Notes under the pieces: model-generated | The model's database searches: none | What the model saw: the letters and a program-made list of their open reading frames with translations, nothing else | What the model was told of the DNA's origin: nothing | Translations under genes and position numbers: made by a program | Source: a virus | IMG/VR virus record: IMGVR_UViG_3300029787_003282 | Span: 4,143 to 24,438 of that record | Reading direction: 5' to 3' (one strand) | Length of the DNA stretch: 20,296 bases | In this document: piece after piece, positions 7,041 through 14,732 of the stretch | How the letters are laid out: the number at the start of each line of letters is the position of its first letter | Position numbering within the stretch: the stretch's first letter is position 1

Positions 7041-7966
7041 GATTTTCCTTGTTTTATGAGGTCGAACATTTTATCAGTAGTGTAGTCCAACGCTTTATTA
7101 TAGGCGCTTTCGACCATTCCTTCATAGTCTTTCCAGTTCTTTAAGATCTCATCAATCTTGTCCTCTAGATCCTCTATCGAATCAAAGTAAACAAAATCTT
7201 CATCAGGCGTGTAGTAGTCTTCTGATATGCCCCAAGGATCCCTGTACACTAAATTTAAAGTCCTAGACATGGCTGCTTCGTGCATTCTAGACTTAAACTG
7301 AGGCAAGATGCGGTTATCCAAATGAGAGAAGGCTTTGCAGGTCTCCCAGCCATCATAATTTTTAATAGTTTGTACATGCGGAGGGTCTAACGGAACTACG
7401 TTGTAACAAACAGATATCTTACATTTACTTACTTGAACAATCTTATCACGATGTGATAGATTTTTATGAGTGGCCCAGGGTAGATAATGCTTTGTTCTTT
7501 CATTTATTCCTTGAGTCATTGTCATATAGCAATAACAAAAATTTCTCATAACCCGCAGCATCTTCTCATGCTCTTCTGAGTGAATGCCACCAAAATAGCA
7601 AACATCCGTATCTTTTTTCGCTACAGGAGGAATATCTCTCTTATTAAAGGGATAAAAAATGTACTTGTATTTAGGAGAATCCTGCCTATTCAACCACTCC
7701 ACGGTGTAGGGGCATATATTGTAAACTTCTAAAGCATTTGCTGCGTGTTGTATTGGTGTAAAGCCGTGATGGTCTTTTGGTTGTGCAAATTCAGTAGGAG
7801 ACCATTGATTGATAAGCACTTGGCGATTACCTTCTCTAAGATTTATGATTGAGTCGTAACCATAATACAAGTTATCTTTTGAATCTTCGGAATGGTACTC
7901 CTCTAAACCAAATGAAAATGCGTTAGTTTCGGGGACTTCGGCTGATAAGTTTTTGCATATAAACAT
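6998..7966 (-). CDS. Glycosyltransferase-like protein, GT-B/CgeB-like
   Basis: A 322-aa soluble protein. The C-terminal half (about 215-300) has a GT-B signature: FKSRMHEAAMSRTLNLVY, then a Y-T-P-D-E-D-F-V-Y-F run and a helical IEDLEDKIDEILKN. This matches the glycosyl-transferase-1-like domain of CgeB-type proteins, which hold the nucleotide sugar with an acidic residue and a following loop. The N-terminal half has YFGGIHSEE (124-132) and many Tyr and His residues. The donor and acceptor are unknown. It shares TAATG with the methyltransferase upstream and runs 43 nt into the next gene. No signal peptide or membrane helix is visible, so it acts in the cytoplasm. Confidence 0.68.
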   Translation of the reverse strand: MFICKNLSAEVPETNAFSFGLEEYHSEDSKDNLYYGYDSIINLREGNRQVLINQWSPTEFAQPKDHHGFTPIQHAANALEVYNICPYTVEWLNRQDSPKYKYIFYPFNKRDIPPVAKKDTDVCYFGGIHSEEHEKMLRVMRNFCYCYMTMTQGINERTKHYLPWATHKNLSHRDKIVQVSKCKISVCYNVVPLDPPHVQTIKNYDGWETCKAFSHLDNRILPQFKSRMHEAAMSRTLNLVYRDPWGISEDYYTPDEDFVYFDSIEDLEDKIDEILKNWKDYEGMVESAYNKALDYTTDKMFDLIKQGKSWKPKSADPVDQAI

Positions 7967-8682
7967 TAAACTCTTTTAGCAAAAATTTCCCAAGTATCAG
8001 AAGCTCTTCCTAGGGTAAAAGGTGGGGTTAGAACCTCAAAACCAAAACGAGTCACATATTGTTCCCAGTAAGCTTTGGTTTGGACGTTACAATGAACGTG
8101 ATGCTGATCTCCTCCGTACTCCCATGCTGCTGCGGTAAAAACTAAATACGCTCCAGGCTTCGTGTGGTTCTGGATATTTTCCATCATCGCATCACAGGAC
8201 TCGACAGGGATATGTTCGAAATGCTCCAAAGAGATTACTACATCAAAGAAAACCTTATCACCTTCTTTATCAGTAAAATCTAAAGGTTTATCTGTCCTCG
8301 CCCAAAAGTGATTCTCATCTATATGAGGACTTTTATCTTTTACAACCTCATTAGCATCTACAGTTACTGTGGTAATCCCTAGTTGTCGAAACATCTCAGA
8401 AAGCATCCCACTTCCTGAGCCGAACTCTAGAATCGTTTTCGGTGCGTACAAATGGGCAATATTTTTGGAGATATGGGAAAAGCAACCTTTAAAAAAATCA
8501 ATCGTTTGCTTAAAGTCCATCGCAGGCCGATCAGTAAGAACTTTAGTCTCGCCATCCCACCACAGAGCATCGTGATGTTGATACCCTAGCGCAGTCTGAT
8601 TGTTTTCGTCTACACCAAAATCAGTGCTATCTTTTTGAAAAAAGCCAGTAACATTATTCTTATTATTTTGTAAAATTTTCAT
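7966..8682 (-). CDS. Class I SAM-dependent methyltransferase
   Basis: A 238-aa methyltransferase. Motif I is EFGSGSG at 86-92, an acidic residue follows in VTVDANE (106-112), and DVVISLEHFEHIP (147-159) is motif IV, as in ubiquinone/UbiG-like and sugar-associated methyltransferases. LVFTAAAWEYGGDQHHVH (180-197) closes the sheet and provides His residues near the active site. The substrate (sugar O-methyl, a small molecule or protein) is unknown. The ATG at 8682 is preferred over an in-frame GTG at 8697 because it sits 1 nt after the upstream TGA (TGATATG), fitting coupled translation. It is followed by a TAATG overlap with the CgeB-like gene. Confidence 0.86.
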   Translation of the reverse strand: MKILQNNKNNVTGFFQKDSTDFGVDENNQTALGYQHHDALWWDGETKVLTDRPAMDFKQTIDFFKGCFSHISKNIAHLYAPKTILEFGSGSGMLSEMFRQLGITTVTVDANEVVKDKSPHIDENHFWARTDKPLDFTDKEGDKVFFDVVISLEHFEHIPVESCDAMMENIQNHTKPGAYLVFTAAAWEYGGDQHHVHCNVQTKAYWEQYVTRFGFEVLTPPFTLGRASDTWEIFAKRV

Positions 8683-8683
8683 A

Positions 8684-9415
8684 TCAAGTCCACTCACGCT
8701 GTGATGCGTCTATACCATACTCCTTAAAAATAGGGAGAAGTTCTTCTTTGTACTCCGAGCACCATTTACCTTTTACCAATGCTGATGCAGTATAGGGGAG
8801 CACACTACTATCATAGTGGTGCTCTCCACGTTTAGGCTCGTTATCATAGTGATAAAATCCTTGAATTCCTAAGTTGTAGCAAGTCTCATGTGCAGCGACC
8901 TCGAATTGCTGGGACATATCTTCTCCCCCAATGTGTAGGTCTGGTCCTTGTGCGTGAATTGCTTTTAAATGATTTGTTCTCCAGAGCGTTGCAGTCTGAG
9001 AATAAAAGTAAGGAACGCGGACATCTAAATAACGGAGAGTTTCACCCACTTTAATATTAAAAGGGTCAATCCCTTTTTGTAATCTAATAAATGAAAGATC
9101 CTCATTCTCCTCCATTACATTAATATACTCTTGAAGCCTCTCTCTGTCAGGTGAATCATATAGAAGATAGTCCTCGTTCATGTACAGACAATACTTATGA
9201 TTAACTTGTATGAGCCCCGTAAGGAATTGTGTTCTAAAGTTATGAGTTGCGTCATACAAAACAGAAGTAACTCCTTTAGTGTCGAATGGTGGGTGTTGGT
9301 CTGTGAAAAAATACAAAGGCTCTTTCATGTATTTTTGGATTTGACCTATGTACGCTTCCCACAGAATACTGTTCTTGGAATGCGTGTTAGTGATAATGGC
9401 TAACTCGTTAATCAT
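8684..9415 (-). CDS. Putative glycosyltransferase (GT-A-like), family unclear
   Basis: A 243-aa protein beginning MINELAIITNTHSKN, a short beta-helix start like that of GT-A enzymes. YCLYMNEDYLLYD at 75-87 resembles a metal-binding acidic motif at the end of a strand, and GGEDMSQQFE at 163-172 resembles the E-D of GT2 enzymes. It also has many aromatic and His residues. These features suggest a glycosyltransferase but I cannot place it in a named family. I chose the ATG at 9415 rather than a TTG at 9427 because it forms an ATGA overlap with the DegT stop. The gene ends 2 nt before the methyltransferase start. Confidence 0.65.
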   Translation of the reverse strand: MINELAIITNTHSKNSILWEAYIGQIQKYMKEPLYFFTDQHPPFDTKGVTSVLYDATHNFRTQFLTGLIQVNHKYCLYMNEDYLLYDSPDRERLQEYINVMEENEDLSFIRLQKGIDPFNIKVGETLRYLDVRVPYFYSQTATLWRTNHLKAIHAQGPDLHIGGEDMSQQFEVAAHETCYNLGIQGFYHYDNEPKRGEHHYDSSVLPYTASALVKGKWCSEYKEELLPIFKEYGIDASQREWT

Positions 9416-10038
9416 AATACTTTGCAATCCTTAAATACTGTGTTAGTGGTTAGGTCTCGGTATCCGTTATTCTCACCGAGATCCTCCACATGCTCTGGGT
9501 AGTTCTGCATGAGAGCTAACCCATGAGAAGCCTGTTGCGGTGTCATGTACATATTCCACCCTAACATATCAATGTTATCTTCATGATAGTTCTTCTCACT
9601 TCTTCCCTCGTAGCGAGCCTTCCTAAACCACTCAGCAGCAAACTTGTTATCTGTAAGGATCATGCCTCCTTTACCTAGAGGAAGTAGCTTCTTTATGTGG
9701 AAAGATAGGCACATCATTGACCCTGGGATATACATATCGGAGGTAAACCTTTTAGCCGCATCAAAAATAGGATAAGGCTCAAGCTTATACACGCCTGACC
9801 AATCTCTGTCCTCAAAGACTACCTCCGCTCCAGAGTGGATGATAGACATTGGTACGGACAAGTAAGTGTGCTTTGGGATAGTGACTTGAGTTACATTCAA
9901 ATACTTGCAGCACAAGAATAATGCATTTGTGCAACTGTCCACAGAAATAGCGTAAGGGGCTCCTGTGTACTCAGCTACTTCCTCCTCAAACATCTTTACG
10001 ATTTTGTACGGATTATGTTTTTGGCTTTTAAAGGTCAT
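9412..10038 (-). CDS. Short DegT/DnrJ/EryC1/StrS aminotransferase-like protein
   Basis: A PLP-dependent sugar aminotransferase fold of only 208 aa, against about 370 in ordinary members. The core is readable: S33-V-D-S-C-T-N-A-L (substrate/PLP region), FDAAKRF with D93 (PLP pyridine aspartate), and LSFHIKKLLPLGKGGMILTD at 111-130 in which K117 should form the Schiff base (family S-F-H-x-x-K-x-L). The second half has only part of the C-terminal domain (to about 200). It may still dimerise, or may have lost catalysis and act as a fold partner. The ends are clean ATGA overlaps with the MBL gene upstream and the glycosyltransferase-like gene downstream, so truncation by frameshift is unlikely; short phage versions of this family may be natural. 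Confidence 0.8.
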   Translation of the reverse strand: MTFKSQKHNPYKIVKMFEEEVAEYTGAPYAISVDSCTNALFLCCKYLNVTQVTIPKHTYLSVPMSIIHSGAEVVFEDRDWSGVYKLEPYPIFDAAKRFTSDMYIPGSMMCLSFHIKKLLPLGKGGMILTDNKFAAEWFRKARYEGRSEKNYHEDNIDMLGWNMYMTPQQASHGLALMQNYPEHVEDLGENNGYRDLTTNTVFKDCKVL

Positions 10039-11105
10039 GTTATTTTATTTTGAAGTTGGTAAGCATATTTGGAGATAATGTAGTGCGCTTCTCTAATATT
10101 AAGGGTAGGATTACTAATTATAGTCCCCATCCCTCCAATCCCTAAGGATTCCAGCGTTAATTGTCCACTAAATATTCTCCTCCATACTACTTCATCAGCA
10201 CAATAATATACTTCATTCTTTTCGGGTTCACTGCTGGGCAGACCAATAAAAAATCTTACTTGCAGGTCTCCTGACACTTTAGAAGCTACCACACTCTCCT
10301 GCTCCTTGACCAAAGCAGATAAGTAACCTACCCCCTCAGAGGGTCGGATCTGTGTAATTGATTCTTCGTGTTCCAATAGTTCTTGAAGAATCTCATACGG
10401 ACTTATCGAAGATCCCAAAATTTTAGATTGGTTAGCGTAGCAAAAAAGGCTGTCTGCTCCAACGGTCCTGAAATTATTTTTAACAGATGTTATCTGTGTT
10501 GCAAGCCTGTTTCTAATAATAGATAATTTATCTTCTTCTGGGATCTCTGGGTAATGCGAGGGGAAGCAGTCAGCTATTCCTATTTGTGAGTAATAGCTAC
10601 TGTTTTTATCTTTACACAGACTCTTTATTGTTTTTAAGTGTTCTTTTTCTTGTGGATGCCAATTATCGTTAGCGTGAATAACCACCGAATCTCCTACTTC
10701 AATAGTAACAATAGCATCATGATTAGTGTAGTCCGAATTAATGAACGCTCTATAGTAGGCTTCTCCCACTTGAGATCCACTCATACCTACCTCAACCACA
10801 TTATTAAAACTTTTAGAAGCCCTACTCCTAAGACCAGGGTTTATATGCTGAGGGATTACTACTGTAGATTTAGATAAGTACCTCTTACAAAAATAATCAT
10901 CAAAGTGATCATCATGACCATGGCTAATAACCACCACCAAATCTTCAGGATTTATATTTATGATTTTTTGGATATCAGCATACGCAGGGGACGGGCTTTG
11001 ATGCCAGCCTCCAAAAGCGGGAGATATAGGCCAAGGGTCGGTTAGGATATACTTCCCGTTAGATTCAATTAAAAGGCAAGCATGGTTAACAGGATGTATT
11101 TTCAT
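10035..11105 (-). CDS. MBL-fold hydrolase, possibly CMAH-like
   Basis: A 356-aa metallo-beta-lactamase-fold protein. The metal motif S61-H-G-H-D-D-H67 is intact, and further ligands may be H129/D130 and the HANDNWH at 144-150. The start NHACLLIESNGKYILTDPWPISPAFGGW (7-34) resembles the opening of CMP-N-acetylneuraminate hydroxylase-type and UlaG-like proteins (ILTDPW, then G-x-x-W). A second domain of about 180 residues follows, of unknown fold. The role could be hydrolysis or hydroxylation of a sugar or sugar nucleotide. It lies between the GNAT and DegT genes, with ATGA overlaps on both sides. No signal peptide is visible. Confidence is good for the fold and low for the substrate. Confidence 0.78.
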   Translation of the reverse strand: MKIHPVNHACLLIESNGKYILTDPWPISPAFGGWHQSPSPAYADIQKIININPEDLVVVISHGHDDHFDDYFCKRYLSKSTVVIPQHINPGLRSRASKSFNNVVEVGMSGSQVGEAYYRAFINSDYTNHDAIVTIEVGDSVVIHANDNWHPQEKEHLKTIKSLCKDKNSSYYSQIGIADCFPSHYPEIPEEDKLSIIRNRLATQITSVKNNFRTVGADSLFCYANQSKILGSSISPYEILQELLEHEESITQIRPSEGVGYLSALVKEQESVVASKVSGDLQVRFFIGLPSSEPEKNEVYYCADEVVWRRIFSGQLTLESLGIGGMGTIISNPTLNIREAHYIISKYAYQLQNKIT

Positions 11106-11470
11106 AATATTGTATACTTAATACCGCATTTATCAAACGCTTTTTGGCTACCTATATTGTCTTTAAGGATTCGACCTGTTGCCTCTGGATATAATTTCTT
11201 TATCTTTGATAGCATGAACGATCCTACTCCCATACCTTGAAGGTCTGGGTCGGTGCAGAACCTAATATCCCCATCAACTACACCGATATAACCTGCGGGG
11301 CTACCATATAATAGACATACATAGTAGTTTAATGAGTGTTTTTCCATATAAGCCCTTTGATCTTCTGGGGTTATGGTCGCACTTACCAAAAAACCACTTT
11401 GCGTTTCAGGGTGGGTTCTTAGTACTCTTACAAATTCGTAGTACTCAGGGGTTATCTGAACTAGATCCAT
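11102..11470 (-). CDS. GNAT-family N-acetyltransferase
   Basis: A 122-aa acetyltransferase. Motif A is Q78-G-M-G-V-G83 (acetyl-CoA pyrophosphate loop) after a FCTDPDL strand, and motif B is NIGSQKAFDKCGI at 105-117. The short length is near the minimum for this fold. The probable reaction is transfer of acetyl from acetyl-CoA to an amino group, perhaps on an amino-sugar made by the neighbouring aminotransferase-like protein. AGGA lies 6-7 nt before the ATG, which is inside the end of the GT-D gene (10-nt overlap). Context favours a sugar-nucleotide acetyltransferase but a protein target is possible. Confidence 0.87.
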   Translation of the reverse strand: MDLVQITPEYYEFVRVLRTHPETQSGFLVSATITPEDQRAYMEKHSLNYYVCLLYGSPAGYIGVVDGDIRFCTDPDLQGMGVGSFMLSKIKKLYPEATGRILKDNIGSQKAFDKCGIKYTIL

Positions 11471-12291
11471 GAGTCTTCCTGTGTTCCGTACTTATTGTGC
11501 ATCTTTAATATCCAATGCTGTAAGTAGGCTCGGCTGTGCTTCCACCCCTCCAGACCCATCCAAGGACTTAGGCAGGTTCCTACATCTAAATAAGTGTTAT
11601 TACTATGTTCTTTGAAGCACTCATGTATGATATAGTTGCTAAGGGTAGAGGCAGAGAACAGGAAGATTGTATTTTCAATATTGTTTGATTTGATCCAGTT
11701 CTTAATCTCTTCAACCAAGTGATAATCATTTATGATACAGTTAGTTCCTACTGGGAAGTGCTTAATAATTTTAAGCGGTAGCTCATCAAATTTAGCAGCT
11801 TCGTTTGCAACAAAAACAATTTCTTTTTCACAGATTACAGGCAGCATCTCCTGCATGAATCGTGGATAATTATTATTGATAAACAGGTTGGAGTATGTGA
11901 GGTGTTCGTCATCCCCCTCACCGCAAAGATCTAACTGCATTTGAAATGCGTCTTTACCTGCTATGTCTTCATCAGCCACTCCTGTCAGACCTTTAAAGTA
12001 GTTATGCTGCCTGTATTGGAGGGCCTCAATTAACTTCTCCTGAAAGAAAGAATCCTTCTCAGGGTCAAAGCTTTTATGCTCCTCCTTTGTATACACTCCC
12101 GCTCCTGAGCGTTGTCCTGTGATATAGTGGTCATCAGCTAGGACTATCTTTTCACCTTTTAGCATGTAAACTTCTCCATCAGAGAATCGACTAAAAGCAA
12201 AGTTCTCTCCATCCTTCAGCTTCTGAAAGATTCGATCAAACTCTCCACTAAAGGTCTTGGCAGACGTATTCTGTGATTTTTCTTGCGGCAT
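11461..12291 (-). CDS. GT-D-fold glycosyltransferase (DUF1792-like)
   Basis: A 276-aa protein with an early FSRFSDGE (33-40), the D-G-E metal/nucleotide motif typical of GT-D glycosyltransferases (DUF1792-like). FVANEAAKF (160-168), FLFSASTLSNYIIHE (210-224) and YLDVGTCLSPWMGLEGW (234-250) follow, as in that fold. In the founding bacterial enzymes the fold adds glucose to a serine-rich repeat protein, so a virion-protein target is attractive; this is inference. I set the start at the ATG at 12291 because a GGAG lies 6 nt upstream; an ATG at 12297 is directly against that site and a TTG at 12303 is poorer. It overlaps wecB by 44 nt. Confidence 0.72.
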   Translation of the reverse strand: MPQEKSQNTSAKTFSGEFDRIFQKLKDGENFAFSRFSDGEVYMLKGEKIVLADDHYITGQRSGAGVYTKEEHKSFDPEKDSFFQEKLIEALQYRQHNYFKGLTGVADEDIAGKDAFQMQLDLCGEGDDEHLTYSNLFINNNYPRFMQEMLPVICEKEIVFVANEAAKFDELPLKIIKHFPVGTNCIINDYHLVEEIKNWIKSNNIENTIFLFSASTLSNYIIHECFKEHSNNTYLDVGTCLSPWMGLEGWKHSRAYLQHWILKMHNKYGTQEDSWI

Positions 12292-13231
12292 TTCCATCTC
12301 CAAATGGGCATTCCTGAATTACTAACCTCTTGTGGTTTAGTTTAAAATTGTCTTTCAACGTAAAAGGACTCCTACACATAACTGCCGACTGTGATGGTCT
12401 CTCAGTTACCGTCCTGCACACTAGGCATAGCTTTTTAAACCAGCTACACTCCTCTTGAATACCTCCACTATCAGTAATAACCAATTTACAGTCAGCAATT
12501 CTTTGAAGCATCTCAGAGTGAGGTAGCGGATCAATTACCTGAACCTTCTTAAATGTCTCTTCTGCAACGTACTTAACTTTAGGATTAGGGTGTGCAGGGA
12601 AAACGAAGCTGTACTGTTCGTAGGTGTTTGCAAGATCTTCTATCTCTTTAAACCAATCCCCTAATTTATCAAGATTCTCTCTTCGGTGCATAGTTATCAG
12701 AATCTCGTTACTCTCTCCTGGTTCTATGCCTACTAGATTATCAATGGCTGTATTTCCCGTTACAACAATAGTATCCTTCTCGTACCCCTCTACAATCAAG
12801 TGAATCTTATCCTGTTTGGTAGGACAAAAATGAACAGAGGCTAACGAGGATATAACTCGCCTATTAGTCTCCTCTGGGTAAGGATTACTTTTATCATAAG
12901 TCCTTAGTCCAGCCTCTATGTGATAGACTGGGATTGCTCTGTGGAAAGCTCCTAGAGCGACAGCCATAGCACTAGAAGTATCGCCCTGAACAAAGACCTT
13001 AGTTATACCCTTATACAGGTGGTTAGCGTGAGCAAGCACAGAGCCCACTATCGAGTCTAGACGATTCTCTCTATTGAAAATCTGAATCCTATCGTCGTAG
13101 TCATCATTCAGCAAGCTAGTATGTTGCCCAATTTGAACAAGCTTAAATTTAACGCTCTCCTTCTTAAACTCTTTAATAAGAGGAAGAAGCTTAATGTACT
13201 CAGGTCTAGTTCCGTATGTTAATAAAATCAT
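12248..13231 (-). CDS. wecB: UDP-N-acetylglucosamine 2-epimerase
   Basis: A 327-aa enzyme converting UDP-GlcNAc to UDP-ManNAc (or hydrolysing it), a cytosolic GT-B-fold protein. Signature pieces in order: GTRPE (7-11), QGDTSSAMA (82-90), HIEAGLRT (104-111), PEETNRR (119-125), GNTAIDN (159-165), MHRREN (181-186), AHPNP (213-217), DSGGIQEE (254-261), and TERPSQ (276-281) where many relatives have TERPE. The length is below the usual 370-380 but the C-terminal GDGNAARKI is present, so it is probably complete. It forms an ATGA overlap with the GT2 upstream. UDP-ManNAc feeds N-acetylmannosamine-containing glycans and nonulosonic-acid pathways. Confidence 0.95.
   Translation of the reverse strand: MILLTYGTRPEYIKLLPLIKEFKKESVKFKLVQIGQHTSLLNDDYDDRIQIFNRENRLDSIVGSVLAHANHLYKGITKVFVQGDTSSAMAVALGAFHRAIPVYHIEAGLRTYDKSNPYPEETNRRVISSLASVHFCPTKQDKIHLIVEGYEKDTIVVTGNTAIDNLVGIEPGESNEILITMHRRENLDKLGDWFKEIEDLANTYEQYSFVFPAHPNPKVKYVAEETFKKVQVIDPLPHSEMLQRIADCKLVITDSGGIQEECSWFKKLCLVCRTVTERPSQSAVMCRSPFTLKDNFKLNHKRLVIQECPFGDGNAARKITEYVCQDL
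12298..12301 (-). promoter_or_regulatory. Ribosome binding site deciding the GT-D start
   Basis: GGAG on the minus strand, embedded in the 3' end of the wecB coding sequence. It touches the ATG at 12297 with no spacer, but stands 6 nt before the in-frame ATG at 12291, so it selects the latter and permits re-initiation within the overlap. Confidence 0.6.
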
Positions 13232-13971
13232 TTTACACCTAGAACAGTTTCCCAGCCGTTAGTTATGCCATGCGTGATGCATTGAGACCTTTGCGTGTAA
13301 AAGTCGCTGATTGGCATCAAAGCTCCGTTGGATGAAGCTTTTTTATCATTTCCATATTGTACTGCTTTCATTGAACTATGTAGGTCAGGATCCGAAACAG
13401 GGTGAGGAGGGCAGTAGCATTGTACGCCCCCATGCTTCTTTGCTAAATAACCAAGCTGGATGTCCTCGCCATTCTCAAACGAAAACGGAGTCTCTCTCCA
13501 CATATAATTTAAATCCTCTCTACGCATAAACCATGCATGTCCAACCAAATCAACAGCCTCAGTTTTCTCATTGAGAACAGGCCAGCCCATTCTTTCATGC
13601 TCTATGTAATGTCTACTCTTTAAGATACAACCAGCACCGCCCAAAATACCAGGAGTCTCCTTCATCGTGTTCAGACAGTTTTCAAACCACTTTTTGCCAG
13701 GAATAGTATCATCATCGAAAAAAGCCACATACTTAGTTTGAGCCATTAGCCCTATTGCAAATCTCGCGTGATATTTGCAGTTTGTGTCTGATCTAAAAAC
13801 TTTATTAAAACCTAAATTATAAGCTTTGAACTTCCTGTTCTCAGGAGACCAGTTAATCCACAGCCACACGTTCTCTGGAGCAATACTCTGGTTTCTTATT
13901 GCTTCTAATTGCTCTTCCAGGTATTCAGGCCTTTTGTAGCAATTTAAGATTACCGTTATTGATTCAGACAC
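13228..13971 (-). CDS. GT2 glycosyltransferase
   Basis: A 247-aa GT-A-fold family 2 transferase. ITVILNCYKRPEYLEEQL (5-22) is the usual first strand and helix. F85-D-D-D88 with T-I-P-G-K-K-W is the metal-binding motif, and FENGEDIQLGYLAKKHG (165-181) contains the catalytic-base-type E-D. The donor is a nucleotide sugar; the acceptor is unknown. The start is uncertain: a TTG at 13989 is possible, but a GTG at 13971 is preceded by GAGGT at 7 nt and gives the standard family beginning, so I used that. It overlaps the GT4-like gene upstream by 16 nt and ends in ATGA with wecB. Confidence 0.87.
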   Translation of the reverse strand: MSESITVILNCYKRPEYLEEQLEAIRNQSIAPENVWLWINWSPENRKFKAYNLGFNKVFRSDTNCKYHARFAIGLMAQTKYVAFFDDDTIPGKKWFENCLNTMKETPGILGGAGCILKSRHYIEHERMGWPVLNEKTEAVDLVGHAWFMRREDLNYMWRETPFSFENGEDIQLGYLAKKHGGVQCYCPPHPVSDPDLHSSMKAVQYGNDKKASSNGALMPISDFYTQRSQCITHGITNGWETVLGVK

Positions 13972-14732
13972 TCTTCCCACCTCTCCCAAATTTCATCCTC
14001 AGTGAGGATAGGCTGATTATTACTCTCTCCTCGGAAGGGTATGCCAGCAAGCTTACACTCAGCCTCTACGAGCCCGTAAGTCTCTCGGAGGGATGAGTGG
14101 TAGACAGCCTCGATCTTGCCGTACAGAGCCTCACGGTCGGTCTCATGACCTTGTAGGACAGCCTCTCCCCGATCAACGTACTGAGACACTTCTTGATCAA
14201 AATACTTCATATCTGTAATGTCACCATAAAGGAACACTTTGTCATATCCATCATCCAGAGCGGCTTGAATGGAAAGATGAGGTCTCTTATGTGGGTCAAT
14301 GCTACCGATAACTCCAGCACAGTTATTTTCTGGACTCTTCCAAGTAACTTTAGGAACAATTGGAGGGATGACCACTGAAGGATGATCTACACCGTGCCAG
14401 TCTTTCTGAGAGTTGCTCACATACTGGATCTGATCATATACGTCTAAATCAAACTGAGCCAAAGGGAACAGATTAGTTTCATGGCAACTTAAAATGTGTT
14501 TCTTCCAAGTCTTATCTTTTGGCACATTTAAGAAGTGTGAAATCAAGACCTCTTCTGGCCCAATTAGTAACTTATCCAAAGTAGCCGATTTACACTTATC
14601 TAAGTGATATTTGTGGGGTCCGTAAAAGGTACACTCGACACCTCTATCATTTAGTAAATTTGTTAGAGATATGTGGTGATGGGTCGAGCCGCCAGGGTTG
14701 GACCAACCACTCAAGATTTTAACACTAGTCAT
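13956..14732 (-). CDS. Short GT-B (family 4-like) glycosyltransferase
   Basis: A 258-aa protein, shorter than the usual 350-400. The N-terminal GGSTHHHISLTNLL (14-27) fits the start of GT4 enzymes. The C-terminal half shows VIGSIDPHKRPHLSIQAA (141-158) and the E-x7-E motif: RETYGLVEAE with E217 and E225, which holds the donor nucleotide sugar. The final part of the second domain is curtailed, ending just after EDEIWERWEECL. AAGGAG lies 8 nt before the ATG at 14732, inside the end of the preceding glycosyltransferase, with an 8-nt overlap. It is probably active, though donor and acceptor are unknown. Confidence 0.83.
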   Translation of the reverse strand: MTSVKILSGWSNPGGSTHHHISLTNLLNDRGVECTFYGPHKYHLDKCKSATLDKLLIGPEEVLISHFLNVPKDKTWKKHILSCHETNLFPLAQFDLDVYDQIQYVSNSQKDWHGVDHPSVVIPPIVPKVTWKSPENNCAGVIGSIDPHKRPHLSIQAALDDGYDKVFLYGDITDMKYFDQEVSQYVDRGEAVLQGHETDREALYGKIEAVYHSSLRETYGLVEAECKLAGIPFRGESNNQPILTEDEIWERWEECLNQ

